From: JALQTD01 sp036825655
GTDB taxonomy: Bacteria > Bacteroidota > Bacteroidia > Flavobacteriales_D > Sanyastnellaceae
Direction of reading: 5' to 3'
Assembly: GCA_036825655.1 (NCBI GenBank)
Contig: DAISXU010000009.1
Location: 1-34,833 of the forward strand
Length of the DNA: 34,833 bases
This document shows positions 32,084 through 34,833 of this stretch, in pieces (the stretch's first letter is position 1; each line of letters begins with the position of its first letter). Position numbers and translations under genes: made by a program. Under the pieces are notes generated by a model. It made no database searches, was not told the DNA's origin, and worked only from the letters and a program-made list of their open reading frames with translations.

Positions 32084-32695
32084 TCAGCCGTGGATGGTCT
32101 CCTTCTTGCCGTAACGTGCAATGAGCTTCGCTTCGTAATCCAAAAAATCCTGCCAACGTTCCTCGACGTTGATGTCGCTTGTTGCATACTTGCGAGCAAA
32201 GCCCAGAAACAAGGTGTAGTGGCCGGCCTCGGAAATCATCAATTCGCGATAAAATGCGCGGAGGGAGGCGTCCGAAATGCGTTCTGAGAGCATGCGGAAT
32301 CGCTCACAAGACCGCGCTTCAATCATCGCTGCAAACAACAACCGATCGATCAATTGGGAGGTTCGGGAACCGCCGACTTTCATGAATTTGGCCAGTTCTC
32401 GGACATAACTGTCTTTGCGTTCTGGACCCAGTTGCCAGCCGCGCTCTTTGATGCGGTCAATGACCATTCCAAAATGCTGCAACTCTTCTTGAGCCAGCTC
32501 CCCCATGGCCTCCACCAACTCCAATTTGTCCGGGTTGTTGACCATCAGGGTTATGGCGTTGGATGCTGCTTTTTGTTCACACCACGCGTGATCCGTTAGA
32601 ATTTCTGAGATGTTGGATTCTACCAATTCGACCCAGCGGGGGTCGGTCGGCAGGCGCAGTCCCAGCATGGGACTTTGATGGGACTCCTTAGCCAT
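32084..32695 (-). CDS. miaE: tRNA-(ms2io6A) hydroxylase-like protein, MiaE family
   Basis: MiaE is an oxygen-dependent non-heme di-iron enzyme that hydroxylates the isopentenyl group of 2-methylthio-N6-isopentenyl-A37 in tRNA. The 203-residue all-helical product has the ferritin-like ligand set: E40 (WCEQKAA), E71-x-x-H74 (EELQHF), E126 in the characteristic IEARSCERF segment, and E156-x-x-H159 (SEAGHYTLF). Length and motifs fit MiaE. Its substrate depends on MiaA and MiaB, whose genes are not in the window. The start codon overlaps the end of the upstream methyltransferase gene by 8 nt, so the two are cotranscribed. Confidence 0.92.
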   Translation of the reverse strand: MAKESHQSPMLGLRLPTDPRWVELVESNISEILTDHAWCEQKAASNAITLMVNNPDKLELVEAMGELAQEELQHFGMVIDRIKERGWQLGPERKDSYVRELAKFMKVGGSRTSQLIDRLLFAAMIEARSCERFRMLSERISDASLRAFYRELMISEAGHYTLFLGFARKYATSDINVEERWQDFLDYEAKLIARYGKKETIHG

Positions 32696-33566
32696 GGTTG
32701 GATGCAGTGATGCGGACCAAACTCCCTGTGGGTACCAAGGCGTCGTGCCGCGTTTTCAAGCAGAGTTCCCCCGATTCGAAGGCAGCGTCTGGCATGATCG
32801 AGCGCCAAAGTTGCTCCAATGCAGTGGGAGAAATTCCACTGTAGGTGTTCATGATGATGAACCCGCCGGGTTCAATGAGTTGTGCCACAATTTCACAGAG
32901 GGGGCGAATTTGGTCTTCCAAACGCCACTTCGCTCCTTTCGTGCCCAATCCCCAAGTCGGAGGATCCAACACGATTCCCTTGTATCGGTTGCTGCGACGC
33001 ACCTCGCGCTCCGCAAATTTCAAGGCATCCTCGACCACCCAACGTATGCCGTCAAGCCCAGAACGCTCCATGTTTTCCCGCGTCCAATCCACCACTTGCC
33101 GGATGGAGTCCACGTGGGTCACATCCGCACCTGCAGCTCGGGCGGCCAGTGAGGCGCCGCCGGTGTAAGCGAACAGGTTGAGGAATTTGTCACCGGACTT
33201 TACGTGCTCGGCTATGTACTCCCAGTTCACCGCCTGCTCTGGGAACAAGCCGACGTGCTTGAAACCTGTGAGCTCGAGCTTGAAATGGAGGTGGAGCCGA
33301 GGCGATTGGTAAGTCAGGTCCCAGCTTGCCGGAAGTTGGCCGCCCGTTTGATGCCAAAACCCCTTGGTCTTTGCCGTGGCCTCAAAGCGGGCATCGGCCT
33401 GATTCCAATGGCCCATGGTTTCTGTGGGAGGCCAAATCACCGCTGGGTCTGGCCGATCCAACACGTACTCCCCCCACCGTTCTAACCTCGCGCCATCTCC
33501 GGCGTCCATCAATTCGTAGCCGTTCCAATGTTGGGGCCACCAGCGTTTTACAGGGTGTTGGGACAT
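32688..33566 (-). CDS. Class I SAM-dependent rRNA methyltransferase, RlmI/RlmK-like
   Basis: The 292-residue product belongs to the class I methyltransferases related to 23S rRNA m5C/m7G enzymes of the RlmI/RlmK group. An N-terminal region of about 110 residues (YELMDAGDGARLERWGEY, RPDPAVIWPP) is followed by the SAM fold: LNLFAYTGGASLAARAAGADVTHVDS, then WVVEDALKF and the catalytic-site VLDPPTWG. The GLFPEQAVNW segment before the fold is typical of the Bacteroidota form. The RNA target is not deducible from sequence. I chose the ATG at 33566. The frame is open to 33860, but that extension lies antisense to the 5' part of the RNase R gene and is compositionally unlike a protein. miaE starts within its last 8 nt. 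Confidence 0.88.
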   Translation of the reverse strand: MSQHPVKRWWPQHWNGYELMDAGDGARLERWGEYVLDRPDPAVIWPPTETMGHWNQADARFEATAKTKGFWHQTGGQLPASWDLTYQSPRLHLHFKLELTGFKHVGLFPEQAVNWEYIAEHVKSGDKFLNLFAYTGGASLAARAAGADVTHVDSIRQVVDWTRENMERSGLDGIRWVVEDALKFAEREVRRSNRYKGIVLDPPTWGLGTKGAKWRLEDQIRPLCEIVAQLIEPGGFIIMNTYSGISPTALEQLWRSIMPDAAFESGELCLKTRHDALVPTGSLVRITASNHG

Positions 33567-33574
33567 CTTAACCA

Positions 33575-33582
33575 CAAAGGTC
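33575..33582 (-). promoter_or_regulatory. Candidate -7 box upstream of the RlmI-like methyltransferase gene
   Basis: The minus strand reads GACCTTTG, one base from TAnnTTTG, 8 nt before the ATG. It lies in a 52-nt divergent gap that also holds an RNase R box. Confidence 0.3.
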
Positions 33583-33604
33583 GGGAAGTCCAGTCGATTA
33601 GGCG

Positions 33605-33612
33605 CATCTTTG
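33605..33612 (+). promoter_or_regulatory. Candidate -7 box upstream of rnr
   Basis: CATCTTTG differs from TAnnTTTG only in the first base and ends 6 nt before the rnr ATG. No -33 TTG is visible; its upstream region overlaps the divergent box at 33575-33582. Confidence 0.35.
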
Positions 33613-33618
33613 CCTTCA

Positions 33619-34833
33619 ATGTCTTCTTCTACCCATTCCAAGGCCTTGCGCGACGAAATCCGAGGCGCTTTCCGTCGAGCTCGAGGTAAAGCACTCAACC
33701 ACAAGCAGGTATCAGCCTCTCTCGGCATCGTCAACCACGAGGCAAAGCGGCTGGTGATTCGACTCATGGAGGACTTGGCAGAAGATGGCGTTTTGGAGGA
33801 GATCGGGCGGGGGAAGTACGCCTTGAAGGCCGCGGCGGAAGAACCGGTTGAGGGGACCATTCAAATCACTCGGTTTGGCCGGGGATTTGTCATGAAAGAC
33901 GACGGGGAGGAGCTCAGCATCCCCAAGGGAGCTACGGCGGATGCGTTTTGGGGAGATCGGGTAGAGGTGCGTTGGAAAAGAAGGGGCAAGCGGTTTTTCC
34001 CATACGTGCATCGGGTGGTGAAGCGGCAACGGGAGTTGTATGTGGTGACCATCGAGCAAGTGCGGGATTACGCATTTGGCCACCCTGCAGATACGCGGCT
34101 TCATGCGGATTTTTTCATACCAGCCCGCCATTTGCGCGGTGCGAAAAACGATGAGAAAGCCCTGGTCGAATTGACGGATTGGCAGGATACGGAAGAGAAC
34201 CCTACAGGACGGGTGGTTGAGATCTTGGGACCGGCGGGAATGCATGAGGTAGAAATGCACGCCATCTTGGCGGAGTTTGGGTTACCGTACGAATTTCCAC
34301 CCGAAGTGGAAGAGGCGGCGCAACAAGTGAATCGAGAAGTTTCAGGGGATGAAGTCAAGCGCCGACGGGACATGCGGGACGTGACTACCTTGACCATCGA
34401 CCCGAAGGATGCCAAGGATTTTGACGATGCACTTTCCTTGAAAACCCTGAAAAATGGGAACGTAGAGGTGGGTGTTCACATTGCCGATGTGACGCACTAC
34501 CTGAAGCCCGGTGGCGTGATTGACGTGGAGGCGAGGCAGCGCGCCACGTCCGTTTACCTCGTGGACCGAACAATCCCTATGTTGCCCGAAGTGCTTTCGA
34601 ACGATTTGTGTTCCTTGCGGCCCCACGAAGACCGATTGGCCTTCAGTGCGGTGTTTGAATTGGATGCCCAAGCGAACGTGGTCAACGAGTGGTTTGGCCG
34701 AACCATCATTCACTCTGACCGTCGGTTTACCTACGAAGAAGCTCAAGAACGCATTGAAACGGGGCAGGGCGATTATGCCGATGAAATAGCCACCCTTCAA
34801 GGGTTGGCGGTGAAATTGCGGGCGGACCGATTC
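33619..34833 (+). CDS. rnr: Ribonuclease R (RNase II/R family), 3' partial
   Basis: RNase R is a processive 3'-to-5' exoribonuclease that degrades structured RNA. The frame runs 405 codons from the ATG at 33619 to the right edge without a stop, so the C-terminal half is missing. Order of domains: a basic N-terminus (SKALRDEIRGAFRRARGK), a winged-helix-like region about 30-75 (NHKQVSASLGIVNHEAKRLVIR region ending GRGKY), cold-shock/OB domains about 80-230 (FGRGFVMKDDGEEL), then the RNB catalytic domain from about residue 255. Its acidic metal ligands lie in TIDPKDAKDFDDAL (D261 to D270), followed by VGVHIADVTHYL and SVYLVDRTIPMLPEVLSNDLCSL. The -7 box just before the ATG supports the start. 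It is transcribed away from the methyltransferase gene across a 52-nt gap. Confidence 0.95.
   Translation, partial: MSSSTHSKALRDEIRGAFRRARGKALNHKQVSASLGIVNHEAKRLVIRLMEDLAEDGVLEEIGRGKYALKAAAEEPVEGTIQITRFGRGFVMKDDGEELSIPKGATADAFWGDRVEVRWKRRGKRFFPYVHRVVKRQRELYVVTIEQVRDYAFGHPADTRLHADFFIPARHLRGAKNDEKALVELTDWQDTEENPTGRVVEILGPAGMHEVEMHAILAEFGLPYEFPPEVEEAAQQVNREVSGDEVKRRRDMRDVTTLTIDPKDAKDFDDALSLKTLKNGNVEVGVHIADVTHYLKPGGVIDVEARQRATSVYLVDRTIPMLPEVLSNDLCSLRPHEDRLAFSAVFELDAQANVVNEWFGRTIIHSDRRFTYEEAQERIETGQGDYADEIATLQGLAVKLRADRF

Noticed and set aside
33567..33860. N-terminal extension of the RlmI-like methyltransferase
   Set aside because: The added 98 residues are Ser/Arg/Pro-rich and lie antisense to the 5' end of rnr, which has clear winged-helix coding there.
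1..34833. tRNA, rRNA, CRISPR array, insertion sequence or prophage
   Set aside because: No cloverleaf, direct-repeat array, transposase, integrase or terminal repeats were recognised; gene content is core genome.

Overview
The window reads as a contiguous piece of a Bacteroidota chromosome, most likely Flavobacteriales of the Cryomorphaceae/Schleiferiaceae kind. The grounds are a type B T9SS (gliding-motility-associated) C-terminal domain, a DUF3098 gene between ftsX and uppP, Bacteroidota-type tryptophan dioxygenase, DUF3108 and M23 peptidase neighbours, weak or absent Shine-Dalgarno sequences, and repeated TAnnTTTG-type -7 promoter boxes close to start codons. A 10-N run inside sufD shows this is draft or metagenome-assembled sequence. 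I saw no tRNA, rRNA, CRISPR array, prophage, transposase or plasmid function.

Layout. 1-3.1 kb (+): 3' part of a beta-lactamase-family serine hydrolase, an orphan LytTR response regulator, and rlmN, whose 3' end overlaps convergent lepA (-). 5.1-10.05 kb (+): a 1,189-residue secreted protein with a nidogen-like domain and a type B T9SS signal, directly followed by radA. 10.05-13.8 kb (-): an AsmA-like envelope protein, then a small acidic protein and rsmI. 13.9-17.15 kb: an exported Mn-type superoxide dismutase (+) converges on the ftsX-DUF3098-uppP-lipoprotein operon (-). 17.2-23.6 kb (+): a complete SUF iron-sulfur operon in the order sufA-B-C-D-tlyA-S-E, with an rRNA methyltransferase gene inserted between sufD and sufS. 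It ends at a strong bidirectional terminator. 23.6-27.2 kb (-): a tight unit of a RidA-family protein, a DUF3108 protein, tryptophan 2,3-dioxygenase, an M23 peptidase lipoprotein and a possible 34-residue small protein. 27.3-32.1 kb (+): a 1,121-residue secreted protein ending in one EF-hand/dockerin-like repeat, a double hairpin, and pepP. 32.1-33.6 kb (-): a methyltransferase and MiaE. 33.6 kb to the end (+): RNase R, cut by the window edge.

Functionally this is mostly core genome: iron-sulfur assembly, ribosome and tRNA modification (RlmN, RsmI, TlyA, an RlmI-like enzyme, MiaE), envelope biogenesis (UppP, FtsX, AsmA-like, M23, DUF3108) and two large cell-surface or secreted proteins. I found no clear new defence or mobile system. 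The best leads are the TlyA insertion in the SUF operon, the five-member tryptophan-dioxygenase unit with its unannotated small ORF, the hairpin/promoter arrangement at 11.3-11.45 kb, the terminal EF-hand of the 1,121-residue protein, and the promoter boxes that predict very short or absent mRNA leaders.
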